A stretch of 53,436 nt of DNA from Caldisericia bacterium. GTDB taxonomy: Bacteria; Caldisericota; Caldisericia; JAAYUI01. A program made the position numbers and the translations under genes. Location: the NCBI GenBank assembly GCA_017992475.1, contig JAGOOO010000008.1, positions 1 to 53,436 on the forward strand. The letters are read 5' to 3'. Below are positions 25,598 to 34,696 of this stretch, piece by piece; within the stretch, counting starts at the first letter, position 1; every line of letters starts with the position of its first letter. The notes beneath the pieces are model-generated. The model was not told where the DNA came from. It did no database searches and saw only the letters and a list, made by a program, of their open reading frames with translations.

Positions 25598-28500
25598 ATG
25601 AAAAGAATAGCCTGTTTGATTGCCATTATCACAATCATTGCACCATACTTGCCAAAACCGGCATTGGCAGAGACCACCTTTATGGTTAGTTCACCAAGGA
25701 CCGACACCACAACACAGTATCAAATCACTTTTACGCAGGACAAACCAATCAAAAAGGGCGACAAAATAAAAATCAGCTTCCAAGCCACAGAGTCAGGAAA
25801 GATGCCGGATTATGAAGTCCTGGAATGCAACTACGACCAGAATTCAAACAGAAGATTCAATCCTGGGCCAGAATTTCTTGCACGCTGCAAGGACAACCAG
25901 AATGCACAAAAATTCGAGAAAATGTATCTGGCACAGTACAAACCAGAGAACCCAACCCTAAACCAGCTCAAGGACTTTGCTGATTCTTTTATCCCAGGTT
26001 TCCTTCTGCCACCGTTGCCAAAAAACCCAAAACAACTTGAACAAGCCTTTGGTAACGTCATTTCCAAAATTTATGTAATGGGCATGCCATGCCAACCAAC
26101 ACCAGACACACAGCTTGTCAATGCCATCGCAGAGCGCTCTGTTACGATTTCTTGCCCTGTCAATGTAGATGAAAATACTGCCCAGAAAGGGATTTATATA
26201 GTTATTGGCGAAGCATTCAAGTTGATGTGCCCTGCAACCCAGGGCGAATACGCTGTGGAAATCGCCACTCAGGGTTCAACACAAAAAGGGAAGATATCGA
26301 TATTTAGCCCCATAGTTTCTGATCCCATATTTACAATCGATCCGCCATACCCAGAAGAAACTTCTACCTGGATATTCTCTTTCAAAACAGGCGGTGGCGG
26401 AGCACTTTCGATAAGCTCTTCATCAATTACATTGAAATTGCCAAAAGGCTTCGCAAAATCCCAGGAGGGTGCAAACTGGAGTATAGATCTCAATGGGTCC
26501 TATATTGTTTCCGGCCCCAATATGAGGATTGCAGAATACCAAAACCATGAAGCACTCATAATCATGGTCCCGGCAAACATCAAGGAATCATCCAATGTAA
26601 AAATAACCCTGAAGAACATCAACAATCCAAAAGAAATTGGTCCTGTCGAATGCAGTGTGTGGACATCCTCAGACAATACGCCGGTGGATTTTCCAAAACA
26701 GGAAATAGTTTTCACTCAATCTGTTACTTCCAATCCTCCCGATGCAAGTTTTATGGCAACTGCAACCATCAGACTCGTTTCGGAAGGGTTTTTTGAAGGT
26801 GAAGAGGTAATGATTGTTCTTCCATCAAGCTCTTCATTCTTGCCAGGCGCAGAATTAAAAATAAATGGTAATAAATGCAGCAGAATAAATTTCGGCGAGA
26901 AAACCGCCCAATTTGTCTTGCCAGTTTCAATTGAAAAGGGCTCATACATGAGAATCTCATTTGGGCCAGTGAAAAATCCCCAGGACTCTGGGGAGGTAGT
27001 CAAACTTTCCATCGGGCAAAAAACATTTGAAATATCATGGACTGTCAACAAGTATGAGGCCAAGTTTGCAGTATCGTGTAACCCTAGAACGGCAAACACC
27101 CCATGTTCAATGAAATTTATCATAGCACCTCCAGAAAACCTCGCCCCAGAGGAAAGGCAGAACATAAAAATCGAAGGTCCATGGAACAGGGCAATGACGC
27201 CACAGGATGGCGAGATTCCAATACTGGTCAATGAAGTTCAAAAAACGGCAACTTTCGAAGCAGGAACCATATCAGTCAATCTGGAAAAATCTTTGGAAAA
27301 TAGGGAAACGGTTACCATAACAATCCCACAGATGGCAGGTTTCGCTTCTCCAGATAAAACCGGCACTTTTACTGCAACAATTGGAGCAGAAAAGCTCTCA
27401 GCAGAGCTCGTTCTGGCAAAGGCACCCCCAATGGTTTCCTATAAATTTCTCTCTGCGGATGGGAAAATAGTCAAACCGAACGAAAAAGGGTGGATAATCC
27501 AGCCAGTAAAACTGGTTCTCGTGACATCAACAGGAAAAGCCGATGTGAGACTAAAAGGTTTCCAAAAAGACGAAATAACTTCAAAGGAACAGGATCTTTC
27601 ATTAGAAATAAGTGAATCGCTGATCTCCAAAGGTGTTGTTGCCTATGCAAAAGACGACAGAGGAGAATCACAGGCTGTTCCAATTCCATTCTCAATAAAT
27701 GTTTCGCCACCAAAAATAAAAATCACAAGCCCGGAAAAAACCGCGAATCAGGCTTTCAAACTGGATGTTGAAATAAATATCGAATACATAAGGGTCACAA
27801 ACGATGGCTATCTGGCAGTGTGGCCAAAAGTGACAGCTGGCAATATTGTTACAGAGATGAAAACTGCTGTAACCGATAAAATAGAAAGTGCAACCTTCAC
27901 CTTGAGCTACGATCTTTCGCTCGCAATCGGCAAAAACCGCATTGCAGTTTTGGCAGAAAACCAGGCCGGGCAAAAAACAACTCTTGAGTCAAGTGTTGAA
28001 TATATTTATGAGCAGGTAAATTTTGATTTGCCAAATGACCAGCCGATCAACCTGAAACAAGGGCAGAATACAATCAAGGCAAAAACAAACCCGGGTGCCA
28101 CAGTAAAGATTGGAGACAAAGAATATAAGGCGGATTCAAATGGCAACCTTTCTATAACAATCGGTATTGAAGCAGGATACAACATTATACCTGTTACAGT
28201 CACCACAGAACTCAGTGCAAAACAGTCATACCAGATGATTCTGACCGGCGAAAGGATTGTTACAATGGTGTTGAATGTTCCATCAATGGTCATCGATGGA
28301 AAGGCCACCACCCTGAAAGTTGCCCCAACAAACAACTTCAAAAACGAAAAAACAGTTCCATCATTCTACAACGGTATAACATTTATTCCGCTTAGAGACA
28401 TCGCCAATACTATGTTCGCAGAAGTAACATTCGATGACAAGACAAAACAGGTAACTCTCACACAGAAGAGGCCAGGTGGAAACAGGATCATCAAGATAAA

Positions 28501-28726
28501 GCTGGGAAGTCCGATAGCAATCATCGACGGAAAAGAAACACCCTTGATGAAGGAACTACTGATAGCTCCTGTCGTAATAAAAGGCACTTCAATGGTTCCT
28601 CTTCGCTTCATATCTGAATCCATGGGTGCACAAGTCGGGTTTGAAGCACCAACTAAAAAGATAACAATAACATGGCCAGATTTGACAAGACTCCCTGAAA
28701 ACAAATCTGTAATCAAGATCAAATGA
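25598..28726 (+). CDS. Large exported Ig-like protein with C-terminal copper-amine-oxidase-N-like stalk domain
   Basis: This 1042-residue protein has a clear signal peptide (MKRIACLIAII..., AxA cleavage near residue 25). Residues about 30-640 hold three or more large beta-sandwich modules of related pattern, each with phrases like VKITLKNINNPKE or RISFGPVKNPQDSG, suggesting tandem repeats. Smaller bacterial Ig modules follow (ITSPEKTANQAFKLDVE; NPGATVKIGDKEYKADSNG). The last 140 residues are a stalk/copper-amine-oxidase N-terminal-like pair of motifs (GITFIPLRDIANTM; GTSMVPLRFISESMGA). No enzyme motif is seen. Start chosen at ATG 25598 with TGGAGG upstream. Likely a surface or wall-associated structural protein. 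Confidence 0.85.
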   Translation: MKRIACLIAIITIIAPYLPKPALAETTFMVSSPRTDTTTQYQITFTQDKPIKKGDKIKISFQATESGKMPDYEVLECNYDQNSNRRFNPGPEFLARCKDNQNAQKFEKMYLAQYKPENPTLNQLKDFADSFIPGFLLPPLPKNPKQLEQAFGNVISKIYVMGMPCQPTPDTQLVNAIAERSVTISCPVNVDENTAQKGIYIVIGEAFKLMCPATQGEYAVEIATQGSTQKGKISIFSPIVSDPIFTIDPPYPEETSTWIFSFKTGGGGALSISSSSITLKLPKGFAKSQEGANWSIDLNGSYIVSGPNMRIAEYQNHEALIIMVPANIKESSNVKITLKNINNPKEIGPVECSVWTSSDNTPVDFPKQEIVFTQSVTSNPPDASFMATATIRLVSEGFFEGEEVMIVLPSSSSFLPGAELKINGNKCSRINFGEKTAQFVLPVSIEKGSYMRISFGPVKNPQDSGEVVKLSIGQKTFEISWTVNKYEAKFAVSCNPRTANTPCSMKFIIAPPENLAPEERQNIKIEGPWNRAMTPQDGEIPILVNEVQKTATFEAGTISVNLEKSLENRETVTITIPQMAGFASPDKTGTFTATIGAEKLSAELVLAKAPPMVSYKFLSADGKIVKPNEKGWIIQPVKLVLVTSTGKADVRLKGFQKDEITSKEQDLSLEISESLISKGVVAYAKDDRGESQAVPIPFSINVSPPKIKITSPEKTANQAFKLDVEINIEYIRVTNDGYLAVWPKVTAGNIVTEMKTAVTDKIESATFTLSYDLSLAIGKNRIAVLAENQAGQKTTLESSVEYIYEQVNFDLPNDQPINLKQGQNTIKAKTNPGATVKIGDKEYKADSNGNLSITIGIEAGYNIIPVTVTTELSAKQSYQMILTGERIVTMVLNVPSMVIDGKATTLKVAPTNNFKNEKTVPSFYNGITFIPLRDIANTMFAEVTFDDKTKQVTLTQKRPGGNRIIKIKLGSPIAIIDGKETPLMKELLIAPVVIKGTSMVPLRFISESMGAQVGFEAPTKKITITWPDLTRLPENKSVIKIK

Positions 28727-28735
28727 TCGGCTTTA

Positions 28736-28764
28736 TTTACAAAATCATGGGGTTCTCCTAATAT
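28736..28764 (+). promoter_or_regulatory. Promoter of a leaderless transcript (R3H ATPase operon)
   Basis: TTTACA (28736-28741, five of six to the -35 consensus), a 17-nt spacer, then TAATAT (28759-28764). Only seven bases separate the -10 from the GTG start at 28772, so transcription should begin at or beside the start codon. No Shine-Dalgarno is present. Confidence 0.55.
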
Positions 28765-28771
28765 CTCACTT

Positions 28772-30313
28772 GTGGAACAAGATTTCGAACTTGAATATTT
28801 CCTGAATGTTCTTCCAGATGCGGTCAAAGAGTCACTGCTCCGGCTTGAAAGGTTCGATGACCTCTATGAGGTTGTTCTGGACCTCGGTCGTCCCCCAGAA
28901 GCCAGATTCAAAGACTCTACATACCAGCTGTCCGAAACACCGGTAAGTTTTTTCGATCTTGAATTTGTAATCAGCAGGACAGGGTCATTTGACAGGGACA
29001 ACAGGGCCGGCATCGAGAGAACCCTCCACAGGATCTCTGCCATAATGAACCGCAGGGGGCGTATCGTCGGCCTCACATGCAGATATGGTCGTTCTATTCA
29101 GGGTGTAATTGACACGGTCAAAGATTATTTCAGTTCAGGAAAATCCGTCCTTCTTCTTGGAAAACCGGGTGTTGGCAAAACAACCCTCCTCAGGGAGGCG
29201 GCAAGAATAATGTCGGTAGAAATGAAGAAGAGAGTTATCGTCGTTGATACATCAAACGAGATCGCAGGAGACGGCGATATTCCACATGTCGGAATTGGCA
29301 ACGCCAGAAGAATGCAGGTCCCAACTGGGGTGGAGCAACATACGATTATGATCCAGGCGGTGGAAAACCATATGCCCGAGGTCATCATCATCGATGAAAT
29401 AGGCACAGAAGAAGAGGCAACAGCCTGCAGGACAATCGCCGAAAGAGGTGTCCAGCTCGTCGGAACAGCACACGGAAACAGCTTGCCAAATCTCCTTATA
29501 AACCCGACTCTATCTGACCTACTAGGCGGTGTCAATTCGGTCATCCTCTCAGATGAGGAAGCATTCAGAAGAGGAACACAAAAAACAGTTCTGGAGCGCA
29601 CTTCACCCCCAACTTTTCAGATCCTCATCGAGATCAGAGACAGAGGAAGTTTCGCCATATACAAGGACATCGCCACAACGGTTGACAAATACCTTAGGGA
29701 ACACAAGCTCTTCCCGGAAACAAGAGTAAGGGACACTGACGGCAATATTATCAAAACCGAGGAGCAGCTCCAGGAAAGCGAGAAAAAAACAGAACCTCTG
29801 GAAGAATTTTTCAAAATTCAGGGAGAGCCCTACGAAAAGATAGAAGATTCGGCAGTTGTAAGCATCTACCCATTTGGTGTTTCCAGGGACTACCTGGAAA
29901 GGGCTGCCAAATCGCTCCATATAAGAGTAAACATCTCCAGAAGGTTGTCTGAATCGGATATCGTCCTTACAACACATTCTTACGAAAGTAAAAAACCACA
30001 GACCATCCTTGAAGCCAAATCACTTGAAATACCCATTTATACAATTCCGCAAAATTCCCTCTCGCAGATCAAAAGATTCCTGAGGAGCATAAAAGATTCG
30101 CACCCGGAAGAATCGGTGGACCAGTCAACACTGGAAGAGGCCGTTGAAACCGTGCTTCGCGAAAATCAGTCAATCAAACTTCCACCAGCACCTTCCAGGG
30201 TAAGAAAATACCAGCACAAATTTGCTGAAAGGTTTGGGCTTCCTTCATCCTCGATTGGCGAAGAACCAAACAGGAGCGTTGTGATACACCCACCCCAATT
30301 CAAGGAGGATTAA
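28772..30313 (+). CDS. R3H-domain, SpoIIIAA/Ycf45-like AAA ATPase
   Basis: This 513-residue protein has a central P-loop ATPase domain of the SpoIIIAA/Ycf45 type: Walker A GKPGVGKTTLLRE, Walker B EVIIIDEIGTEEEA, sensor GTAHGNSL. It is preceded by an N-terminal domain with RTGSFDRDNRAGI. A C-terminal R3H single-stranded nucleic-acid-binding domain follows (RKYQHKFAERFGLPSSS... RSVVIHPP, last 50 residues). The domain order matches conserved R3H-ATPases of many non-sporulating bacteria and plastids; their function is not established. It starts at GTG with no ribosome site and a promoter immediately upstream, so it is predicted leaderless. It is followed at three bases by proS. Confidence 0.85.
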   Translation: MEQDFELEYFLNVLPDAVKESLLRLERFDDLYEVVLDLGRPPEARFKDSTYQLSETPVSFFDLEFVISRTGSFDRDNRAGIERTLHRISAIMNRRGRIVGLTCRYGRSIQGVIDTVKDYFSSGKSVLLLGKPGVGKTTLLREAARIMSVEMKKRVIVVDTSNEIAGDGDIPHVGIGNARRMQVPTGVEQHTIMIQAVENHMPEVIIIDEIGTEEEATACRTIAERGVQLVGTAHGNSLPNLLINPTLSDLLGGVNSVILSDEEAFRRGTQKTVLERTSPPTFQILIEIRDRGSFAIYKDIATTVDKYLREHKLFPETRVRDTDGNIIKTEEQLQESEKKTEPLEEFFKIQGEPYEKIEDSAVVSIYPFGVSRDYLERAAKSLHIRVNISRRLSESDIVLTTHSYESKKPQTILEAKSLEIPIYTIPQNSLSQIKRFLRSIKDSHPEESVDQSTLEEAVETVLRENQSIKLPPAPSRVRKYQHKFAERFGLPSSSIGEEPNRSVVIHPPQFKED

Positions 30314-30316
30314 CCA

Positions 30317-32020
30317 ATGAAACTTTCCACTTACATGGCACCCACGCTCAGGGAAGTGCCGTCAGAGGCAGAGGCAAGAAGCCACCAGCTCATGCTGAGG
30401 GCAGGATATATAAGAAAGCTCGCCGCAGGCGTCTATACTCTGCTTCCACTTGGCAAAAGGGTCCTTGAAAAAATCTCGGCGATAGTTAGAGAAGAGATGG
30501 ACAACATCGGTTGCCAGGAGATACTCATGCCAGCAATACTCCCAGCAGAACTTTGGCAGGAAACTGGCAGGTGGGATCTGTATGGCGGAGAGATGTTCAG
30601 GCTCAAGGATCGCAAGGGCAGGGACTTCTGCCTTGGACCAACCCATGAGGAGATTGTTACAAACCACGTCAGGGACGAAGTAAAATCATATAGGCAACTA
30701 CCCATGATGCTCTACCAGATTCAGACAAAGTACAGAGACGAGATAAGACCAAGATTTGGTGTTATACGCTCGAGAGAGTTCCTTATGAAAGACATGTACT
30801 CTTTCGACTCGACCATAGAGAATTTCGAAATTAGCTACAAAAAGGCTTTCAATGCCTACTGCAGGATACTTGAAAGGTGCGGCGTAACCTATGTTCCAGT
30901 AGAAGCAGACACTGGTGCGATAGGTGGCTCAAGCTCGCACGAGTTCGTTGTGCAAGCCGACAATGGCGAATGCAAGTACACGCTCTGCCCGGCTTGCGGT
31001 TATGCCGCAAATGTTGAAGCTGCAAAAGCCGGCAGAAGAAAAGATCTCCCACAGGAAAGCGACGAGGAGATGAAGCTCGTTGACACGCCAAACGCAAAGA
31101 CCATCGAAGAAGTGGCAAAGTTCCTTGGCAAGGAACCAACAAGACTTGTCAAGTCAATGATATACAAGGCCGATGACAGGTTTGTCATGGTTTGCGTCAG
31201 GGGTGACGATGAAATTTGCGAGCCAAAACTCAAGAAGGCCATCGGTGCAAAGGAAGTCGAACTGGCGTCTCAGGAAGAAACCGAGAAGATAACAGGCACC
31301 ATTGTTGGTTTTGCCGGACCCGTTGGCTTCAAGGGTACGATTGTTGCAGATCTGGAGCTCCTGGATTCAAAAGGAACGGCCTGCGGCGGACTTTCAAAAG
31401 ACAAACACTATGTTGGCGTTTCGCATGGAAGAGACTGGAAGCATATGGCCTACGCAGACATAAGGGAAACAAAAGATGGCGACCCGTGTCCAAAATGTGG
31501 AGTCACAATGAGAATTTCAACAGGTTTAGAGGTTGGACATACATTCAACCTTGGTACCAAATATTCAAAGGCCATGAACGCGAACTTCCTTGATGAAGAC
31601 GGAACGCTCAAGCCATTCATTATGGGTTGTTACGGCATGGGTATTTCAAGAACAGTTGCGTCAATAATAGAACAGCACAATGACGAGGACGGGATAATCT
31701 GGCCGGTCTCCGTGGCACCATTTCATGTTGCGCTTGTGCCTGTAAACGTAAAAGATGAGCAGGTAATGATCATTGCGAACAAGCTCTACGATGACCTCAA
31801 GAAAGAGGGTATACAGGTAATAATGGACGACAGGGACGCCCAGGCAGGCGTCAAATTCAAGGATGCCGATCTTATGGGGTTCCCGCTGAGGATCACCATC
31901 GGCAAGAAAGCAAAAGATGGCATCGTTGAGATAAGAGACAGGAAAACAAAACAGAGCGCTGATAGGCCGGCCCAAGAAGCGGTGGCTTACATAAAAGAGT
32001 TTCTAAGGGAGAACCAGTAA
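30317..32020 (+). CDS. proS: Proline--tRNA ligase (bacterial type with editing domain)
   Basis: This 567-residue class II aminoacyl-tRNA synthetase charges tRNA-Pro. Motif 1 (around GKRVLEKISAIVREEMD), motif 2 (RFGVIRSREFLMKD) and motif 3 (GCYGMGISRTVASIIE) are present. The YbaK-like insertion editing domain lies between motifs 2 and 3 (about residues 235-390, with GFAGPVGFKG), so mis-charged Ala-tRNA-Pro can be cleared. A Cys pair (CPACGYAANVEAAKAG) precedes the insertion as in bacterial ProRS. The C-terminal anticodon-binding domain follows. The ribosome site AAGGAGG is strong. Confidence 0.97.
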   Translation: MKLSTYMAPTLREVPSEAEARSHQLMLRAGYIRKLAAGVYTLLPLGKRVLEKISAIVREEMDNIGCQEILMPAILPAELWQETGRWDLYGGEMFRLKDRKGRDFCLGPTHEEIVTNHVRDEVKSYRQLPMMLYQIQTKYRDEIRPRFGVIRSREFLMKDMYSFDSTIENFEISYKKAFNAYCRILERCGVTYVPVEADTGAIGGSSSHEFVVQADNGECKYTLCPACGYAANVEAAKAGRRKDLPQESDEEMKLVDTPNAKTIEEVAKFLGKEPTRLVKSMIYKADDRFVMVCVRGDDEICEPKLKKAIGAKEVELASQEETEKITGTIVGFAGPVGFKGTIVADLELLDSKGTACGGLSKDKHYVGVSHGRDWKHMAYADIRETKDGDPCPKCGVTMRISTGLEVGHTFNLGTKYSKAMNANFLDEDGTLKPFIMGCYGMGISRTVASIIEQHNDEDGIIWPVSVAPFHVALVPVNVKDEQVMIIANKLYDDLKKEGIQVIMDDRDAQAGVKFKDADLMGFPLRITIGKKAKDGIVEIRDRKTKQSADRPAQEAVAYIKEFLRENQ

Positions 32021-32033
32021 AGGGAGGAAACAC

Positions 32034-32777
32034 ATGAAAGTTGCAGCGATCATCCCCGCCTACAACGAGGAGAGGGGCATCGCAGATGTCCTGAAAGCAG
32101 TTACAGGGGCAAGCTTGCCAAATGAAGTGATCGTTGTCTCAGATGGCTCCATCGATAGGACTGTCGAAGTGGCCAAAACTTTCCCAGTTAATGTAATAGA
32201 ACAGGTCCCAAACCAGGGTAAAGCTGCGGCTATGCTGAAGGGCGTTGAAAATACGGACGCAGAAATCCTTGTCTTTGTTGATGCCGATCTGGTTGGACTA
32301 ACTCCAGAACTTGTTGATTCGCTCATAAGGCCTATCGTAGAAGACAGGGCTGAGGTCACAATGGGTCTTTTCCAGGATGGAAAATTCTCAACCGATCTCG
32401 CCCAGATGATCTTCCCTTTCCTCACGGGACAAAGGGCAATGAAGCGCTCCGTATGGGAAGGTGCTAAAGTAAAAAAGGACAGCCAGTACGGGGTCGAGAT
32501 TTACCTGACCAAATACATGGAAAAACAAAACCTAAGGGTGGAAAACGTTTTGCTCAAGGGTTGCACGCAATTGTTCAAGGAACAGAAGGGGCAAGCTTTC
32601 GAAGGTTTTGGAAGAAGGTTGAAGATGACCTTTGACATAGCCAAGGCCCTTTTCACATCAACAGAAGAGCCAAAAAAAACAAAAAAACACAAGAAGCATG
32701 TTGCTGGCAAGCTAAAACCTGCCAGAGTTTCCAGAATAAAAAAACACAGTACCCGAACCATTGGAGGAACGAAATGA
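32034..32777 (+). CDS. Glycosyltransferase family 2 protein
   Basis: This 247-residue cytoplasmic or membrane-associated GT-A enzyme has the N-terminal AIIPAYNEERGI and VVSDGSIDRT nucleotide-sugar motifs, and the metal-binding DADL (residues 82-85). There is no membrane helix after the catalytic domain. Instead the last 35 residues are extremely basic (KKTKKHKKH... RIKKH), suggesting membrane-phospholipid or nucleic-acid contact. Acceptor and donor are unknown; similar stand-alone GT2 enzymes modify lipids or small molecules. A GGAGG ribosome site precedes the ATG, and the stop overlaps the next start as ATGA. Confidence 0.85.
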   Translation: MKVAAIIPAYNEERGIADVLKAVTGASLPNEVIVVSDGSIDRTVEVAKTFPVNVIEQVPNQGKAAAMLKGVENTDAEILVFVDADLVGLTPELVDSLIRPIVEDRAEVTMGLFQDGKFSTDLAQMIFPFLTGQRAMKRSVWEGAKVKKDSQYGVEIYLTKYMEKQNLRVENVLLKGCTQLFKEQKGQAFEGFGRRLKMTFDIAKALFTSTEEPKKTKKHKKHVAGKLKPARVSRIKKHSTRTIGGTK

Positions 32778-34138
32778 AGATTGGAATTATTGGTGCAGGC
32801 TCTGCCGGTTACGTGGCAGCCCTGAGGGCGGCCCAGCTTGGTGGCGAAGTCTATTTATTTGAAAAAGGTGAAATTGGTGGAACATGTTTGAATGTCGGTT
32901 GCATCCCCACAAAAGCTCTGATAGCTGGCGTCTATCACGCAAGGCAGGCTCGTGAGTCTGCGATCCTTGGTGTTTTGGCGTCCGATGTAAGGATCGACCT
33001 GAACAGATTGCAAGACCACAAAGAGTCCGTAGTCACTGCAAACGTCAGGGGCATCGAATATCTCCTGCAAAAAAGAGGGGTAAAACTCAACAGGCTTGAT
33101 GCGCAGATTGTCTCCCCCAAGGAAATTACCGCACAGGGCGAGAAATTTGAAATAGACAAACTGATAATTGCCACAGGCTCCAAACCGGCCTGCATACCAT
33201 GCGCCAAAATTGATGGCAAATACATAATGTCCTCGGATCATATCCTCTCGCTCAGGGAAGTTCCAAAAACCCTGCTTGTGGTTGGTGGAGGAGTGATCGG
33301 CCTCGAATTTGCCGGAATAATGGCAGGACTTGGATGCCAGGTCACCGTTGTTGAAATGCTTGAAAGGCTTATTCCAGTTGACGATGAGGAATGCTCCAGG
33401 GCGGCCCAGAAATTTGCCCAGATCAACAACATAGAAGTCATGACCGGCGCTGCTGTAACACAACTTTTTCCGGATGGCGATGCTGTCCAGACTGAAATTG
33501 ATACTGGCAAGGAAAAGATCATCAGGAGATTCCAGAAGTGCCTGATGGCAGTTGGCAGACAGCCAAATCTCGATGAGCAGTCGCTCAAAAAGATTGGCGT
33601 TGACTACGACAGAAAAGGCATAAAAACAGACAGTTTCATGCAGACAAACGTCAAGGACGTCTATGCAATCGGTGATTGCTGTGGTGGTTACATGCTGGCA
33701 CATGTTGCTTATGCTCAGGGCAAGATTGCAGTTGCACACGCACTTGGCCATAATACACCACCAATGCGCTACGACAATATTCCAAGGGTCACTTTTGTGC
33801 ATCCAGAAATTGCTGTATGCGGGCTCACCTCAAAACAACTTGAAGAAAAAGGCATGACCATAAAGTGGTCCAAGTTCTCCTATATGGCTTCTGGCAGGGC
33901 AAGAGCACAAGGCATAAAAGATGGATTCTTCAAGATAGGCGTTGACCAGGAAGGCATCATAAGGTCGGCAATAATTGTAGGAGAAAACGCTGGGGAGATG
34001 ATCTCCTTCTATTCCCAGGCAATAACAATGCAAACCCCCATAGAGCTCCTCGAACAGACAATCATAGCCCACCCGACACTGTCCGAAATGGCAATTGAAG
34101 TAGTGGAGACAGCAGCAGGACATCCGTTGCACGCATAG
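32774..34138 (+). CDS. lpdA: Dihydrolipoyl dehydrogenase (lipoamide dehydrogenase family)
   Basis: This 454-residue flavoprotein disulfide reductase has FAD motif GIIGAGSAG (4-12) and redox-active disulfide GGTCLNVGC (Cys38/Cys43). The NAD motif GGGVIGLEFA, the second FAD motif YAIGDCCGGYMLAH and the C-terminal catalytic HPTLSE pair are also present. This set identifies lipoamide dehydrogenase rather than glutathione or mercuric reductase. No 2-oxoacid dehydrogenase or glycine-cleavage gene is adjacent, so its partner complex is elsewhere. It is the last gene of the 28772 operon and is followed by a strong terminator. Confidence 0.92.
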   Translation: MKIGIIGAGSAGYVAALRAAQLGGEVYLFEKGEIGGTCLNVGCIPTKALIAGVYHARQARESAILGVLASDVRIDLNRLQDHKESVVTANVRGIEYLLQKRGVKLNRLDAQIVSPKEITAQGEKFEIDKLIIATGSKPACIPCAKIDGKYIMSSDHILSLREVPKTLLVVGGGVIGLEFAGIMAGLGCQVTVVEMLERLIPVDDEECSRAAQKFAQINNIEVMTGAAVTQLFPDGDAVQTEIDTGKEKIIRRFQKCLMAVGRQPNLDEQSLKKIGVDYDRKGIKTDSFMQTNVKDVYAIGDCCGGYMLAHVAYAQGKIAVAHALGHNTPPMRYDNIPRVTFVHPEIAVCGLTSKQLEEKGMTIKWSKFSYMASGRARAQGIKDGFFKIGVDQEGIIRSAIIVGENAGEMISFYSQAITMQTPIELLEQTIIAHPTLSEMAIEVVETAAGHPLHA

Positions 34139-34147
34139 ATCATTAAC

Positions 34148-34179
34148 AAAAAAAGGGGGGTTTTACCTCCCTTTTTTTG
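34148..34179 (+). terminator. Rho-independent terminator after lpdA
   Basis: A 13-bp stem of an A-run plus G-run (34148-34160) pairs with CCTCCC plus a T-run (34166-34178, one G-U pair) across a 5-nt loop. The stem's own T-run supplies the release tract. Confidence 0.88.
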
Positions 34180-34195
34180 TTTGGAGGAATATATT

Positions 34196-34657
34196 TTGCG
34201 TCGATTATATCAAAAGATACTAAAAATCAGCCCCACAAAAGCAGTTATTTTATATATCTTTCTTGATGTCATCTGCACCGGACTGGGCATGGGAGTGCCT
34301 TTTTTAAACATTCTGTTGGGTTTCCTAATCGGATGTTTCCTGGCATCAAGGGCCATTGAAAAAACAGGAGACACAGCCGAATCGGCAAGAGATTCTTTGA
34401 AGAAAGGCCTTCTAACTTCACTTTTCACAATGGTACAGATGATTTTCATCTGGTGGCCATATTTCCTGAAGTTTTTTGAAAAAGGTTTTGATTTCAAAAA
34501 TACAGGTATCCCAAATATCCTCTATACCCCCAAAGCCAGCCTCGTTGGCTGGTTGATTTTGATGGTCATCATCTCGCCATTTTTACAAATGCTCATGTCA
34601 GCATTTGGCTCAATGCTAGTTCTTGCAAAAACAAAACACGGCCCAAAAATTAGTTGA
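34196..34657 (+). CDS. Four-helix membrane protein of unknown function
   Basis: This 153-residue protein has about four membrane helices (ILYIFLDVICTGLG, LLGFLIGCFLAS, FTMVQMIFIWWPYF and GWLILMVIISPFLQML). A basic N-terminus and a short Lys-rich C-terminus suggest cytoplasmic ends. I recognise no family. The start is TTG at 34196, eight bases after GGAGGA; an earlier frame start (34181) would include the ribosome site itself. It is probably monocistronic and convergent with the nitronate monooxygenase-like gene. Confidence 0.7.
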   Translation: MRRLYQKILKISPTKAVILYIFLDVICTGLGMGVPFLNILLGFLIGCFLASRAIEKTGDTAESARDSLKKGLLTSLFTMVQMIFIWWPYFLKFFEKGFDFKNTGIPNILYTPKASLVGWLILMVIISPFLQMLMSAFGSMLVLAKTKHGPKIS

Positions 34658-34665
34658 GCCGTGTT
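34627..34665 (-). terminator. Probable terminator of the nitronate monooxygenase-like gene
   Basis: AACACGGC/GCCGTGTT forms an 8-bp stem (34635-34642 with 34658-34665). The 15-nt loop contains the stop codon of the convergent membrane-protein gene. Read on the minus strand, a TTGTTTTTG tract follows. Confidence 0.55.
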
Positions 34666-34696
34666 ACCATTTACAAAATATAAACCGCGCTATTGC

